A DNA stretch of 9,286 bases from an uncultured Tabrizicola sp. (GCA_937858255.1 CALLZQ010000784.1:1-9286), one strand, 5' to 3'; shown: positions 1-7,041, counted from the first letter of the stretch. The notes: a model not told the origin generated them from the letters alone. Made by a program: numbers and translations.

Positions 1-569
1 ACAGGTTCCAGCGCCGTCAGCGGCTCAGCCCCGGCAGACAGCGCCTCGGCCAGCGCGAGGGCCACCGGATCGAGACCGGCGTCGCCATCCACCTCGGGCG
101 CAGCGCCATCGACCACGGGCGCCGCAGCGGCAATCGCCACGGCCTCAAGCGGTTGCGGCGCCGGCGCAGATACGGCCTCGGCCATGGTTTCGGGGGCCAT
201 CGGTGTCAGACCGGGGCTGTCCTCCTCGGCCAAAACCACCGGCGCGGGGGCAAGAATGATCTGATCGGGCAAGGCCTCTGACGAGCGCAGTTCCGGCACG
301 GCATTCACCGCCATGCCCTGATGTTCGGCAATCTCGCCACCGGGATTGGCGGGGGCCACCCGCCCCGCGCCCCCACCGGCCTTCACAATCGGGATGCCGG
401 TCACATCGCGCACCGCCAGCCGATAGCCCCAGATGCCGACACCCGCCAAAAGCGCCACCGAACAGACCGCCCCCAACAGGTTCATCCCCTGTCGCGCCCG
501 CGCGCCAGCGATCCCCAGCCCGGAGTCACGGGGACCACCCCCGTATTCGTCAAAGTCGATATCCGCCAT
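1..569 (-). CDS. Membrane-anchored, probable SPOR-domain cell-envelope protein (N-terminal part, runs off the window)
   Basis: The frame is open from the ATG at 569-567 to base 1, giving 189 codons, with the C-terminus outside the window. Visible layout: a short acidic and glycine-rich cytoplasmic N-terminus (residues 1-28), one hydrophobic segment at about 31-49 (NLLGAVCSVALLAGVGIW), then a long Ala/Pro/Glu-rich, low-complexity periplasmic linker. This is the usual build of a bitopic SPOR protein, in which a peptidoglycan-binding SPOR domain of about 75 residues follows the linker. That domain is not visible here, so the name rests on architecture and position: Rhodobacteraceae commonly carry a SPOR gene directly downstream of argS. 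The start is supported by GAGG (575-578) five bases upstream. It lies 65 bases after argS on the same strand and is probably cotranscribed. Alternative: another Pro/Ala-rich envelope protein such as a TonB-like one. Confidence 0.72.
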   Translation of the reverse strand, partial: MADIDFDEYGGGPRDSGLGIAGARARQGMNLLGAVCSVALLAGVGIWGYRLAVRDVTGIPIVKAGGGAGRVAPANPGGEIAEHQGMAVNAVPELRSSEALPDQIILAPAPVVLAEEDSPGLTPMAPETMAEAVSAPAPQPLEAVAIAAAAPVVDGAAPEVDGDAGLDPVALALAEALSAGAEPLTALEP

Positions 570-583
570 GCTCTGCCTCATCA

Positions 584-625
584 GGCGGTGTGCCCCGCCT
601 TTTTTGCCTGCACCGCCAGCGGGGC
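584..625 (-). promoter_or_regulatory. Two interleaved GC-rich stems in the leader between argS and the SPOR-type gene
   Basis: Two perfect 7-base inverted repeats interleave in this spacer. On the minus strand GCCCCGC (625-619) pairs with GCGGGGC (598-592), and GGCGGTG (617-611) pairs with CACCGCC (590-584). The arms occur in the order A-B-A'-B', so both helices cannot form as simple hairpins; they are alternatives or a strained pseudoknot. The second stem ends six bases before the GAGG of the downstream gene. Pairing is seen directly; any regulatory role is inference. GC-rich spacers often contain such repeats by chance. Confidence 0.3.
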
Positions 626-634
626 GCTGTTGGA

Positions 635-2377
635 TCAGCGCATTTCCTCGACCGGCGTGACACCCAAGATACCAAGACCGGCGCAAATAACAACGCCTAC
701 GGCCCGGGCAAGGGCGATTTTCGCCGCAGATGTGGCGTGATCGTCCTGAATGAACCGCAACGCGGCCTCTTCATTCCCGCGATTCCACAGCCCATGCAGG
801 TCGGACGCCAGTTCGTAAAGGTAAAAAGCCACGCGATGCGGCTCATTGGTACGGGCGGCGATTTCCACCAGACGCGGCCATTCGGCGATCTTCTTGGCCA
901 CCGCGATCTCAGCCGCATGGTCAAGGCGCGCCAGATCGGCACCGGCCAGCGTGACGTCCGAGACGTCAATCCCCGCCTCAGCCGCCTTGCGCAGGATCGA
1001 GTTCACCCGGGCATTGGCATATTGGACATAGAACACCGGGTTGTCCTTGGACTGTTCCAGCACCTTGTCGAAATCGAAGTCGAGGGCCACGTCGTTCTTG
1101 CGCGTCAGCATGATGAAGCGGGTCACATCGGCGCCCGCCATTTCCACCACATCGCGCAGGGTGACAAAGGTGCCCGCCCGTTTCGACATCTTGAAGGGCT
1201 CGCCATTCTTGAACAGCTTGACGAGCTGGATCAGCTTGATGTCCAGCGGCACGCGGTTTTCCGACAGCGCCGCGACGGCGGCCTTCATCCGCTTGACATA
1301 GCCGCCATGGTCGGCGCCGAAAATGTCGATCAACTGATCGAAATCGCGCGTCACCTTGTCATAGTGATAGGCGATGTCGGGGGCGAAATAGGTCCAGCTT
1401 CCGTCCGATTTCTTGATCGGGCGGTCCACATCGTCGCCATAGGCGGTCGAGCGGAACAGGGTCTGCTCGCGCGGCTCCCAATCCTCGGGAGTCTTGCCCT
1501 TGGGCGGTTCCAGAATGCCGTCATAGATCAGGTCCAGATCGCGCAGCCGCTGAATCGCCGCCTCGATCTTGCCGGTGCCATAGAGCGCCTTTTCGCTGGA
1601 ATAGATGTCCATCCGCACACCCAGCGAGGCCAGATCCTCGCGGATCATCTGCATCATCATCTGGGTCGCGAAATCGCGGATCTCGGCCAGCCAGAACTGC
1701 TCGCCCTTGTCCAGAAGGTTGTCGCCATATTTGGCCTTCAGCGCCTCACCCACCGGGATCAGATAGTCGCCGGGGTAAAGACCCTCACGGATTTCGGGTT
1801 CCAGCCCATGGGCCTCGCGGTAACGTTCATAGGCGCTGCGGGCCAGAACATCGACCTGCGCGCCGCCATCGTTGATGTAATATTCGCGCGTCACCTGCCA
1901 GCCGGCAAAGGCCAGAAGGTTGGCCAGCGCATCGCCCACCACCGCGCCGCGCACATGGCCCACGTGCATCGGGCCGGTCGGGTTGGCAGAGACGAACTCG
2001 ACATTGACCTTTTGCCCGGCACCAAGGTCCGAACGGCCAAATTCCGCCCCCGCCGTCAGTGCGGCGCGGACGATCCCCTGCCAGATCGGCGCGGCAAGGC
2101 GCATGTTCAGAAAGCCGGGGCCGGCGACATCGGCGGCCTCGATCCGCGGATCGGCCATCAGGCGCGCGGCCAGCGCCTCGGCAATCGCACGGGGGGGCAT
2201 ACCGGCGGGCTTGGCCAGCACCATCGCCGCATTGGTTGCCATGTCACCATGGGCCGCATCGCGCGGCGGCTCGACCGCAACATTGGCGAAATCCAGCCCT
2301 ACGGGCAGGGCGCCCTCGGCCTGAAGGGTGCTCAGCGCCTCGATGACAAGGGCGCGGATATCGGCGAAGAGGTTCAT
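635..2377 (-). CDS. argS: Arginyl-tRNA synthetase
   Basis: Cytoplasmic class I aminoacyl-tRNA synthetase that charges tRNA-Arg with arginine using ATP. The 580-residue length is normal for the family. The N-terminal ArgRS-specific tRNA-binding domain covers about residues 1-90. The catalytic Rossmann domain follows, with the HIGH signature as HVGH (138-141) inside [16 protein letters not shown], and a standard KMSKR loop at 396-400. The C-terminal helical anticodon-binding (DALR-type) domain covers about 440-580, with the typical motif [14 protein letters not shown]. The start is supported by AGGA (2390-2387) nine bases upstream, although that site lies at the foot of a strong hairpin (2388-2429). 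It sits 63 bases downstream of the holin gene and 65 bases upstream of the SPOR-type gene on the same strand. Identification is secure. Confidence 0.98.
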   Translation of the reverse strand: MNLFADIRALVIEALSTLQAEGALPVGLDFANVAVEPPRDAAHGDMATNAAMVLAKPAGMPPRAIAEALAARLMADPRIEAADVAGPGFLNMRLAAPIWQGIVRAALTAGAEFGRSDLGAGQKVNVEFVSANPTGPMHVGHVRGAVVGDALANLLAFAGWQVTREYYINDGGAQVDVLARSAYERYREAHGLEPEIREGLYPGDYLIPVGEALKAKYGDNLLDKGEQFWLAEIRDFATQMMMQMIREDLASLGVRMDIYSSEKALYGTGKIEAAIQRLRDLDLIYDGILEPPKGKTPEDWEPREQTLFRSTAYGDDVDRPIKKSDGSWTYFAPDIAYHYDKVTRDFDQLIDIFGADHGGYVKRMKAAVAALSENRVPLDIKLIQLVKLFKNGEPFKMSKRAGTFVTLRDVVEMAGADVTRFIMLTRKNDVALDFDFDKVLEQSKDNPVFYVQYANARVNSILRKAAEAGIDVSDVTLAGADLARLDHAAEIAVAKKIAEWPRLVEIAARTNEPHRVAFYLYELASDLHGLWNRGNEEAALRFIQDDHATSAAKIALARAVGVVICAGLGILGVTPVEEMR

Positions 2378-2387
2378 CTGATCAAAT

Positions 2388-2429
2388 CCTGTCTTGCGCC
2401 CAAGGCCATGCCAGAGGGCGCAAGTCAGG
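2388..2429 (-). promoter_or_regulatory. Strong hairpin between the holin gene and argS, covering the argS ribosome-binding site
   Basis: Nearly perfect inverted repeat: the 14-base arms 2388-2401 and 2416-2429 pair at 13 positions with one T-T mismatch (2392/2425). The loop is 14 bases and holds a small nested GGC/GCC pair. On the minus-strand transcript the 3' arm ends in CAGG, and AGGA (2390-2387) is the only Shine-Dalgarno-like sequence before the argS ATG, so three of its four bases are in the stem. Only a short ATTTG follows the stem, so it is a poor intrinsic terminator. It could cap the 3' end of the endolysin-holin message, restrict argS translation, or both. The structure is seen directly; function is inferred. 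Confidence 0.5.
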
Positions 2430-2440
2430 TCAAGTTCGGC

Positions 2441-2917
2441 TCAGCCCGCTTGGCGCCAATCCTCAAGCGCGGGGTTCAGATCCGGGGCATTTTCTCCGGT
2501 TCCCGTGCTGCCAGCGGTGCCACGATGACGAAAGTAATAGGTTTCGCGCGCCCCGAAGTAAAAGGCGACGATGGCACCCAACAGCCACCACAGCGGTTCC
2601 GGCACCGCGTTCAGACCCACCATGCGCCGGGCAAAGGCCTCTGGCTCGATCATCGCAAAGATGAAGAGGCCCAAGGTGCCAAAGGCCAGAAACGGGCGTG
2701 GCAGGCGGTTCAGCCCGTTCACGATCCGGTCAAACAGGCCCAGCGCCGGGTGGCCATATTCCTCGCCCAGTTGTTGCAGCGCCTCCATCTGCGCCTCGGC
2801 CGACAGCTCCATCCGCCGGGTGGCCGAGGGGACGAAGCCCTCGGCCACGCCCTTGGCCGCCGAGCCCAGCGCCGTGACCGCCCCGGCGCCGCCAATCACC
2901 TTGTCGATCACCCCCAT
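2441..2917 (-). CDS. GTA-type holin (3TM holin family)
   Basis: Predicted small inner-membrane protein of 158 residues that would form lesions letting the endolysin reach the peptidoglycan. A glycine/alanine-rich amphipathic stretch at about 7-28 precedes a soluble helix (about 38-70) and two clear hydrophobic segments at about 75-90 (PFLAFGTLGLFIFAMI) and 107-121 (PLWWLLGAIVAFYF). A charged hydrophilic tail follows. This pattern and length fit the alphaproteobacterial family 'Holin of 3TMs, for gene-transfer release', whose known example is the R. capsulatus GTA holin. Its start overlaps the end of the upstream endolysin gene by 10 bases, so the two are translationally coupled. Family membership was judged by eye, without a profile search. 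A holin from a defective prophage is the alternative, but no other phage genes are present. Confidence 0.87.
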   Translation of the reverse strand: MGVIDKVIGGAGAVTALGSAAKGVAEGFVPSATRRMELSAEAQMEALQQLGEEYGHPALGLFDRIVNGLNRLPRPFLAFGTLGLFIFAMIEPEAFARRMVGLNAVPEPLWWLLGAIVAFYFGARETYYFRHRGTAGSTGTGENAPDLNPALEDWRQAG

Positions 2918-3519
2918 GCCGCCACCCGTGCGTTATGCTGCGCCTCGGTCAGGTGGTAGCGCGGGTTGATGAATTCTTCGGCCCGGGCGATCCAGCCGCC
3001 CTTGCCGCCATTTTGCCGTCGCGCGAACTTGCGGCTTTGCGGGCGGGCATCGGCCAGCGCGTAGTAATAGTTCCGCCGGGCAATCCCATAGGCATCCGCG
3101 AAATGCCCCGGCGCCGCCTCTTGCGCCATTTGCGCGGCGCGAATGGTCTGCGGGCCGATCATCCCGTCAGGATCGCAGGGAAAACCCATGTCACGGCACA
3201 GCCGTTGCAGGATTTTCACCGCATTCATCCCGGCATTCACATACATGTCAAAGACCGAGGCCTGAATTGCCTCGGGCAAGGCGCCAAGCCCGGGCCGGCG
3301 GAAGTAATGCTCGATATAGATATCCACCGCCTGATCGCGGGTCAGCGCCCGCACATCGGCCACGTCGATCCTTGTGTCATGGGTCACGTCCAGCCCCAGC
3401 CGCCGCAGGGTGCCCAGCGTGACCCCGTATTTCGTCGCCCCGCCCGGATCGTCTGGGTCATTCACAAAGCCGCCCTCTCGGGCGACGATCTCTTCGGCAA
3501 TCTGCCTGACAGTCTTCAT
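2908..3519 (-). CDS. GTA-type endolysin, GH108-family peptidoglycan muramidase
   Basis: Predicted peptidoglycan-cleaving lysis enzyme of 203 residues. The N-terminal glycosyl hydrolase 108 domain has the family signature EGGFVNDPDDPGGATKYGVT (residues 15-34), where the first Glu (15) is the expected catalytic acid. The C-terminal half matches the peptidoglycan-binding domain paired with GH108, with FDMYVNAG (90-97) and DPDGMIGPQT (116-125). No signal peptide is visible, so it would depend on the adjacent holin to cross the membrane. Start choice: an ATG at 3525 has AGGGG directly against it, whereas the ATG at 3519 has AGGGG (3530-3526) six bases upstream, so 3519 is preferred. The stop overlaps the holin start by 10 bases. 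In R. capsulatus an equivalent endolysin-holin pair outside the main GTA cluster lyses cells to release GTA particles. Enzyme class is well supported; the GTA role is inferred by homology and context. Confidence 0.92.
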   Translation of the reverse strand: MKTVRQIAEEIVAREGGFVNDPDDPGGATKYGVTLGTLRRLGLDVTHDTRIDVADVRALTRDQAVDIYIEHYFRRPGLGALPEAIQASVFDMYVNAGMNAVKILQRLCRDMGFPCDPDGMIGPQTIRAAQMAQEAAPGHFADAYGIARRNYYYALADARPQSRKFARRQNGGKGGWIARAEEFINPRYHLTEAQHNARVAAWG

Positions 3520-3561
3520 TGGCATCCCCTGAGGAAAGGAACGCTCCCCCAGGTGGCAGGC

Positions 3562-3578
3562 TGAACCGATGAGGTTAA
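3562..3578 (-). promoter_or_regulatory. Imperfect dyad upstream of the endolysin gene (possible operator)
   Basis: On the minus strand TTAACC, five bases, GGTTCA forms a 12-position dyad with one mismatched pair. It lies about 40 bases upstream of the endolysin start in the only spacer (3520-3609) between ccmE and the lysis genes. The TTAA half resembles one half of a CtrA box, but the second TTAA seven bases away is absent, so a CtrA site is not supported. A separate promoter for the lysis genes is expected if they are regulated with a GTA, yet I see no convincing -35/-10 pair here. Weak evidence. Confidence 0.22.
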
Positions 3579-3609
3579 GGCGGCGGCAACCCTGCGCCCG
3601 CCGATCGGA

Positions 3610-4068
3610 TCAACTCTCGGGTGTGCCGTCCTTGTAGACACCCTGCTCTTTCAGCGCGTCGATCACTTCCTTGGGCATATAGGTCTCATCATGCTTGGCA
3701 AGGATTTCGGTGGCGACAAAGGTGCCGTCCTGCATCTGCCCGGTGCCGACCATGCCCTGCCCCTCGGCGAAAAGGTCGGGCAGAATGCCGGTAAAGGTCA
3801 CGGGAATGGTCTGATTGGTATCGGTCACGCGAAAGCTGACGGTTTCGCCCTGCCCCCGCGTCAGGCTGCCCTCTTCGACCAGACCGCCGATGCGGAACAC
3901 CTCACCCACCTTCGGCGGATCCTCGACCACCTGCGTCGGGCTGCGGAAAAAGTTGATGCCGTCGCGCATCGCATAGCCGATCAGCGCGGTAGAGACCGCC
4001 AGCGCGACAAAGGCCAGCACGATGATCTGCACCCTGCGTTGCTTTTTCAGCCCCTTCATCCCGGCCAT
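3610..4068 (-). CDS. ccmE: Cytochrome c maturation haem chaperone CcmE
   Basis: Periplasmic, membrane-anchored haem chaperone of system I cytochrome c maturation. It takes haem from the CcmABCD complex and passes it to the CcmFH ligase. The 152-residue protein has a short basic N-terminus (MAGMKGLKKQRR), an uncleaved membrane anchor at about 13-34, an OB-fold domain of about 40-130, and the haem-binding motif LAKHDETYMP with covalently haem-binding His126 and Tyr130. The start has a perfect AGGAGG (4080-4075) six bases upstream, just after a small hairpin. No ccmF or ccmH is adjacent, so this is a detached ccmE. It is 104 bases downstream of murI on the same strand and may have its own promoter. 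Identification is secure. Confidence 0.97.
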   Translation of the reverse strand: MAGMKGLKKQRRVQIIVLAFVALAVSTALIGYAMRDGINFFRSPTQVVEDPPKVGEVFRIGGLVEEGSLTRGQGETVSFRVTDTNQTIPVTFTGILPDLFAEGQGMVGTGQMQDGTFVATEILAKHDETYMPKEVIDALKEQGVYKDGTPES

Positions 4069-4080
4069 GATCTGCCTCCT

Positions 4081-4098
4081 TTCCGGCTTTGCCCGGAA
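4081..4098 (-). promoter_or_regulatory. Small hairpin abutting the ccmE ribosome-binding site
   Basis: A perfect 6-base inverted repeat, TTCCGG, six bases, CCGGAA, ends immediately before the AGGAGG of ccmE. The Shine-Dalgarno itself is not in the stem, so it should stay accessible. It may mark the 5' part of a ccmE leader or be a protein-binding dyad. No T-run follows, so it is not an intrinsic terminator. Low evidence for function. Confidence 0.25.
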
Positions 4099-4172
4099 TG
4101 TGCGACCATCATCCCCGAATGTCGAGGGGGGTGCGGCGCCATGCCCTCCGTCGTGTCCTGTGCGGCAGGCCC

Positions 4173-4985
4173 TCAGGCGGCCTCAAAGGTGATCTTGCGC
4201 CGCAGGAACTGCGTCGCCTTGTTTGAGACCGCGCGCGGATCGCCCGTGGTCAGGAATTTCGACTCGGTCCCCGCGCCCAGAAATTCAGGCCGTCGCGCCA
4301 GATAATCGGCCAGTGAGGCCGCCACCAGATTGGCCTGACTATAGACCTTGACCTCGGCCCCCAGCGCCTCCTGAAAGGCGGATTCCATCAGCGGGTAATG
4401 GGTGCAGCCCAGGATCGCCGCCTGCGGATGCGGCATCCGCCGCTTCAACGCCTCGACATGGCTGCGCACCAGCGCCTCGGCCAGGATCTCATCGCCTTGT
4501 TCGATGGCATCGACCACCCCACCGCAGGGCTGCGCCTCGACATCCACCCCGATGGCGCGAAAGGCCAGTTCACGCTGAAAGGCACGGCTCGCCACCGTCG
4601 CGGGCGTCGCAAACAGCGCCACATGCTTGACCGCCACCTCTCGCGGGGGGGAGTTGTCGCCCCATTGCCGCTCGGTCAGCGCCTCGATCAGCGGCACGAA
4701 CACCCCCAGAACCCGTTTGTCGCGGGGGATCCAAGTTTCCTGCATCCGTTTCAGCGCGGCCGCAGACGCGGTATTGCAGGCCAGAATGACCAGATCGCAG
4801 CCCTCGGCCCAGAGCCGTTCGACCGCCGCGCATGTCAAATTAAAGATGTCATCATGCGTGCGCACCCCATAGGGGGCATGGGCATTGTCACCCAGATAGA
4901 CGAACGGCACCTCGGGCAGCCGGCGCGAGACGGCATCCAGCACCGTCAGCCCGCCCAGACCGCTATCGAACACACCCACTGCCAT
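4173..4985 (-). CDS. murI: Glutamate racemase
   Basis: Cytoplasmic, cofactor-independent racemase converting L-glutamate to D-glutamate for UDP-MurNAc-pentapeptide, the peptidoglycan precursor. The 270-residue length is typical. Family motifs are complete: the N-terminal [12 protein letters not shown] (4-15) with Asp7/Ser8, [11 protein letters not shown] (30-40), the first catalytic cysteine in ILACNTAS (Cys70), and the second in GCTHYPL (Cys194, with His196). The frame is open another 27 codons upstream to an ATG at 5066, but that would overlap the acyltransferase and adds a basic tail not seen in MurI. The ATG at 4985 begins directly with the conserved MAVGVFDSG and has AAGGGGG (4997-4991) five bases upstream, so it is the start. 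It lies 37 bases after the acyltransferase stop, likely in one operon. Confidence 0.97.
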   Translation of the reverse strand: MAVGVFDSGLGGLTVLDAVSRRLPEVPFVYLGDNAHAPYGVRTHDDIFNLTCAAVERLWAEGCDLVILACNTASAAALKRMQETWIPRDKRVLGVFVPLIEALTERQWGDNSPPREVAVKHVALFATPATVASRAFQRELAFRAIGVDVEAQPCGGVVDAIEQGDEILAEALVRSHVEALKRRMPHPQAAILGCTHYPLMESAFQEALGAEVKVYSQANLVAASLADYLARRPEFLGAGTESKFLTTGDPRAVSNKATQFLRRKITFEAA

Positions 4986-5022
4986 GCCTGCCCCCTTGCC
5001 CGCGCCTTTGCCGGGTTCCCGG

Positions 5023-5895
5023 TCAGCGCGATTTGTATTTGGCCTCGAATTCGTAGCCCAGATCATAAGTGCGACGCGGGTCGGGCGAAAGGTCGTAGGT
5101 GACGCGGCGCAGGAATTCCATCATCGCCACCGGATCGCGGCGCCGCGCCGCGATTTCATCGGCGGGCACCGGCTGGCCGATCACCAGTCGCACCGGCTCA
5201 TCCACCCGGGCGCGGAACTCGCTGATCAGCAGACCCAGCCGCAGGTTGGCATGGATATGGCTGGCAATCTGGAACAGGCGCGAATTCTGTCCGGTAAAAT
5301 AGACCGGCACCACCGTAGCCCCGGATTTGGCAATCATCTTGGCGGTGAAATTGCGCCAGCCCGGGTCCATCGGGCGCGAGAAAGGCCGCGCCGAGGTCGA
5401 GACAGTGCCGCCCGGAAATACCCCGATGGCGCCACCCTGCCCCAGATAGTCCAGCGCCGCCGCCCGCGTGGCAAGGTTCAGCCGCACCGCCTCGGCCGTC
5501 TCATCGAAAGAAATCGGCAGGATGACGCGGTCCAGCGCCCCAGCCCGGCGAAACACCGAATTGGCCAGAATGCGGAAATCGCCCCGCGCCCGTGACAGCA
5601 GATGGCCCATCATCAGCCCGTCGAGAATGCCGTATGGGTGGTTCGAGATCACCACCAGCGGCCCGGTCGCCGGGATATGGTCAAGACTGCCGCCGATCAC
5701 CGCCAGCTCCAGCCCGAATTTTTCGGGGATGACCTCCCAGAAGCTGCGGCCCCGCGCCACCTCATCCTCATAGCCCGCGGCACGCCGGATCAGCGACAGC
5801 CGCCCCGTGGCATTCTCCAGTACCCGGATCAATGCCGCCCCCACCCGCCCCGAAGCCGAGGAGGCATAGGAAATATCGCGTGTCACATCCTGCAT
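5023..5895 (-). CDS. Lysophospholipid acyltransferase family protein (PlsC/OlsA-like)
   Basis: Predicted membrane-associated O-acyltransferase that would move a fatty acyl group from acyl-ACP or acyl-CoA to a lysolipid. The donor and acceptor are not readable from sequence; an ornithine-lipid OlsA-type role is possible. The PlsC-type core runs from about residue 65 to 250. Block I is NHPYGILDG with His86 and Asp92, spaced HX5D rather than the common HX4D, as in the haemolysin/OlsF-like branch. Block III is FPGGT (160-164) instead of FPEGT, and a block IV-like VVPVYFTG lies at 195-202. The frame stays open to an ATG at 6072, adding 59 residues. I prefer the ATG at 5895 because related proteins, as I recall them, begin near the [13 protein letters not shown] stretch and codons upstream are less GC-rich at third positions. 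No start has an ideal ribosome-binding site. It is followed after 37 bases by murI. Confidence 0.88.
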   Translation of the reverse strand: MQDVTRDISYASSASGRVGAALIRVLENATGRLSLIRRAAGYEDEVARGRSFWEVIPEKFGLELAVIGGSLDHIPATGPLVVISNHPYGILDGLMMGHLLSRARGDFRILANSVFRRAGALDRVILPISFDETAEAVRLNLATRAAALDYLGQGGAIGVFPGGTVSTSARPFSRPMDPGWRNFTAKMIAKSGATVVPVYFTGQNSRLFQIASHIHANLRLGLLISEFRARVDEPVRLVIGQPVPADEIAARRRDPVAMMEFLRRVTYDLSPDPRRTYDLGYEFEAKYKSR

Positions 5896-6069
5896 CGCCC
5901 TGCGCGCGCCCTGCTTTGCTGTCCTACCCGCCCCATAGGGCGCCCGGGCCAGAATATCCAGCATTGGCAATGGTTCTGTGACAGGCAGGCAGCGCGCCGG
6001 ATCCGGTGCCAAAATGCCGTGCATTTGCGCATGATCCACAACCCATGACTGAGAAAAATCCTTACCGGC

Positions 6070-6085
6070 CATTTACTTGCAAATG
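6070..6085. promoter_or_regulatory. LysR-type operator-like dyad
   Basis: A perfect inverted repeat, CATTT, six bases, AAATG, lies in the divergent spacer about 57 bases upstream of the LysR-type start. The inner ATTT-N6-AAAT resembles the AT-rich dyads bound by LysR-type regulators, although the spacing is T-N10-A rather than the usual T-N11-A. Its position just upstream of the candidate promoter suits negative autoregulation and control of the divergent acyltransferase, a common LysR arrangement. Sequence match is modest; binding is inferred. Confidence 0.35.
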
Positions 6086-6086
6086 A

Positions 6087-6116
6087 TTCTCCCCACATCT
6101 GCCCGGGCGTGATAGT
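6087..6116 (+). promoter_or_regulatory. Candidate promoter of the LysR-type gene
   Basis: TTCTCC (6087-6092), 18 bases, GATAGT (6111-6116). The -10 box matches four of six consensus bases and the -35 box only three. Transcription would begin near 6123, giving a leader of about 20 bases that contains the AGGGG ribosome-binding site. The position is right but the match is weak, as would suit an autoregulated gene. Confidence 0.3.
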
Positions 6117-6142
6117 GTCGGTCGGCGGTGAAAGGGGACGGG

Positions 6143-7039
6143 ATGGGTTGGGACAAGCTGAGAATTTTCCACGCGGTAGCCGACAAGGGCAGCCTGACCC
6201 ATGCCGGGGATGTGCTGCATCTGAGTCAGTCTGCCGTTAGCCGCCAGATCCGCGGCCTTGAGGAATCGCTGAATGTCACGCTGTTTCACCGCCATGCGCG
6301 CGGGCTGATCCTGACCGAACAGGGTGAGCTTTTGTTCGACGCGACCACCCAGATGGTCAAACGGCTCGACGCCGCCGCCGCCCGTATCCGCGACAGCGAA
6401 GATGAGGTGTTTGGCGAGCTGCGGGTGACGACGACCACCGGCTTTGGCACGCTCTGGCTGGCGCCACGTCTGGCCAATCTCTACAAAGTCTATCCCGGGC
6501 TGAAGATCGACCTGATGCTGGAAGAGCGTCTGCTCGATCTGCCGATGCGCGAGGCGGATGTCGCGATCCGCATGAAGGAACCCAGTCAGGCCGACCTGAT
6601 CCGGCGGCGGCTGATGAATATCCGTATGCGGATGTACGCCTCGCCCGAATATCTGGCCGAGCATGGCACGCCGACCAGCATGGAGGATTTTTCGACCCAC
6701 CGGCTGATCTGCCAACAGGCCGGCGCCGCGCAAGTTTCTGCGGGTGCACAATTGGTGCAGCAATTGATGAGCCATACGGTCGCCTCAACCTTGACGGTCA
6801 ACAACTACTTTGGCGTGTTGCAGGGGGTTCTCAATCATCTCGGGATCGGGGTGTTGCCCGATTATATCATCGAGGATTTTCCGCATCTGCTGCGGGTTCT
6901 GCCCGAGGTCGAAAGCGGCGAAGTGCCTGTTTTTTTGGCATATCCAGAAGAGTTGCGCCATTCCAAGCGGGTCGCGGCCTTTCGTGAATTCGTCACCGAA
7001 GAGATTTTTGCCTTTCGCAAGAAGAAGCAAGCCGATTGA
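6143..7039 (+). CDS. LysR-type transcriptional regulator
   Basis: Cytoplasmic DNA-binding regulator of 298 residues, the normal LysR length. The N-terminal winged helix-turn-helix covers about residues 4-62, with the family pattern LRIFHAVADKGSLTHAG (6-22), recognition helix SQSAVSRQIRGLEESL (28-43) and wing LFHRHARGLILTEQGELL. A coiled-coil linker helix covers about 63-88, and the two-lobed effector-binding domain the rest. The effector and target genes cannot be read from sequence. The start at 6143 is chosen because AGGGG (6133-6137) is five bases upstream and the protein begins MGWDKLRIFHAV; a GTG five codons earlier would absorb that site. It is divergent from the acyltransferase with a dyad between them, so that gene is a possible target. 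A structured spacer ending in a strong terminator follows. Confidence 0.95.
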   Translation: MGWDKLRIFHAVADKGSLTHAGDVLHLSQSAVSRQIRGLEESLNVTLFHRHARGLILTEQGELLFDATTQMVKRLDAAAARIRDSEDEVFGELRVTTTTGFGTLWLAPRLANLYKVYPGLKIDLMLEERLLDLPMREADVAIRMKEPSQADLIRRRLMNIRMRMYASPEYLAEHGTPTSMEDFSTHRLICQQAGAAQVSAGAQLVQQLMSHTVASTLTVNNYFGVLQGVLNHLGIGVLPDYIIEDFPHLLRVLPEVESGEVPVFLAYPEELRHSKRVAAFREFVTEEIFAFRKKKQAD

Positions 7040-7041
7040 CA

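Larger units (their letters stand above)
5896..6142. promoter_or_regulatory. Divergent intergenic region between the acyltransferase gene and the LysR-type gene
   Basis: This 247-base spacer should carry the start signals for both divergent genes. Its right part (6070-6142) is AT-richer and holds a dyad and a candidate LysR-gene promoter, listed separately. Its left part (5896-6069) is open in the acyltransferase frame and could be coding if that gene starts at 6072, although codons such as AGG, ACA, CCA and TTG cluster here, unlike the rest of the gene. I found no convincing -35/-10 pair for the acyltransferase. Confidence 0.45.

Noticed and set aside
584..605. Plus-strand terminator-like GGCGG-N6-CCGCC followed by six Ts
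   Set aside because: No plus-strand gene lies upstream; the T-run reads as an A-run inside the minus-strand leader, so it is unlikely to terminate a real transcript.
590..2959. A 789-codon plus-strand reading frame opposite argS and the holin gene
   Set aside because: It is antisense to well-identified genes, its protein is Arg/His/Gly/Gln-rich without any recognisable motif, and long antisense frames are expected in GC-rich DNA with biased third positions.
2908..3519. Active prophage
   Set aside because: Only endolysin and holin are present, with no integrase, repressor, packaging or structural genes and no attachment-site repeats; the GTA lysis-module reading explains both genes better.
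4056..4142. A 28-codon minus-strand ORF upstream of ccmE whose stop overlaps the ccmE start
   Set aside because: The GGAGG before its ATG is only about two bases away, too close for efficient initiation, and the peptide has no conserved-looking character. The overlap is probably chance.
4173..5066. Longer murI start at 5066
   Set aside because: It would overlap the acyltransferase by about 44 bases and add a basic tail foreign to MurI, whereas the start at 4985 has a good ribosome-binding site and the conserved N-terminus.
6062..6775. A 237-codon minus-strand frame opposite the LysR-type gene
   Set aside because: Shadow frame with no recognisable domain; the plus-strand LysR identity is clear.
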